This document shows positions 63,761-64,000 of a DNA stretch of 64,000 bases, in pieces (positions within the stretch are counted from its first letter, which is position 1; each line of letters starts with the position of its first letter). The notes beneath the pieces are model-generated. The model did not search any database. It was not told the DNA's origin and saw only the letters and a program-made list of their open reading frames with translations. Source of the DNA: Cognatiluteimonas sedimenti (GTDB lineage Bacteria > Pseudomonadota > Gammaproteobacteria > Xanthomonadales > Xanthomonadaceae); the NCBI RefSeq assembly GCF_022808325.1, contig NZ_JALGCL010000001.1, positions 353,780 through 417,779 of the forward strand, given 5' to 3'. A program made the position numbers and the translations under genes.

Positions 63761-64000
63761 ATGGCAATCGACGATCTTCTCGACGAACACGAACAGGGCG
63801 AGCGCGTACGCGGCTGGCTGCGCGACAACGGCGCCGGCCTGATCGGCGGCGTGGCCCTGGGGCTGGCGCTGATCTGGGGCTGGCAGTGGTGGCAGCAGCA
63901 GCGCGAGCACCAGCGCATGCAGGCCGGCGTGCAGTACCAGGCCGCGATCGACACCCTCAAGGCAGGCAACCTGGCGAAGGCGCAGCCACAGGTCGCGGCA
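63761..64000 (+). CDS. yfgM: YfgM-family tetratricopeptide protein (partial)
   Basis: First 80 residues only; the window ends inside the gene. DDLLDEHEQGERVRGWLRDN and a membrane helix (about 24-41) followed by WQQQREHQRMQAG match the N-terminus of YfgM, an inner-membrane partner of PpiD at the Sec translocon. In E. coli ispG and hisS separate rodZ and yfgM; here it comes 83 bp after rodZ. Confidence 0.88.
   Translation, partial: MAIDDLLDEHEQGERVRGWLRDNGAGLIGGVALGLALIWGWQWWQQQREHQRMQAGVQYQAAIDTLKAGNLAKAQPQVAA

Overview
The window reads as chromosomal DNA of a GC-rich gammaproteobacterium, most likely Xanthomonadaceae (the Lysobacter/Luteimonas/Thermomonas/Pseudoxanthomonas neighbourhood; genus not fixed). 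The evidence is gene content and order: a TrpR-family regulator heading a compact hisGDCBHAF-IE operon, cmk-rpsA-ihfB-lapA-lapB running into a GT4 transferase/4,6-dehydratase/galU set, a psrA-fadN-fadA lipid operon, and rlmN-pilF-rodZ. Codon use and GC look even throughout. I see no insertion sequence, prophage, CRISPR array or rRNA operon; the only tRNA found is tRNA-Ser(UGA).

Layout. 1-5.4 kb (minus): low-oxygen block with quinol NO reductase (norZ), an Fe-S Fnr regulator, hemN and an azoreductase; FNR-type boxes precede hemN and norZ. 5.5-6.5 kb: divergent LysR regulator. 6.8-14.3 kb: histidine operon behind a strong promoter overlapped by a near-perfect 28-bp palindrome, the presumed HisR operator. 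14.3-24.4 kb: ECF sigma factor plus ChrR-type zinc anti-sigma, then a tightly overlapping nine-gene run: desaturase, FAD oxidoreductase, DUF1365, CFA-like methyltransferase, DUF2878, DUF1295, second CFA-like methyltransferase, lipocalin, photolyase. A shared promoter motif, TGCATCC-N17-GTA, precedes both the sigma gene and this run. This is the most interesting region: a candidate photooxidative (singlet-oxygen) response that remodels membrane lipid and repairs DNA.

24.5-31.9 kb: second lipocalin, tRNA-Ser, GacA/UvrY-like response regulator, RNase E divergent from RluC, PhhB and NfuA. 31.9-42.8 kb: a repetitive membrane protein, two small c-type cytochromes, and an RND efflux operon with one adaptor and two pump subunits. 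42.8-46.4 kb (minus): agmatine-to-putrescine genes aguA-aguB with a TraB-family protein; aguA carries an apparent in-frame insertion of a palindromic repeat. 46.6-55.2 kb: type B L36, cmk, rpsA, ihfB, lapAB and the glycan genes. 55.2-60.1 kb (minus): psrA-fadN-fadA plus a small membrane protein, with a PsrA-type box. 60.3-64 kb: ndk, rlmN, pilF, rodZ and the start of yfgM, cut by the window edge.

Functions were assigned by reading motifs, lengths and gene order; no database search was run. Starts were moved from the longest possible frame to the start favoured by overlap with the previous stop, a ribosome-binding site or family length, and this is stated where it matters.
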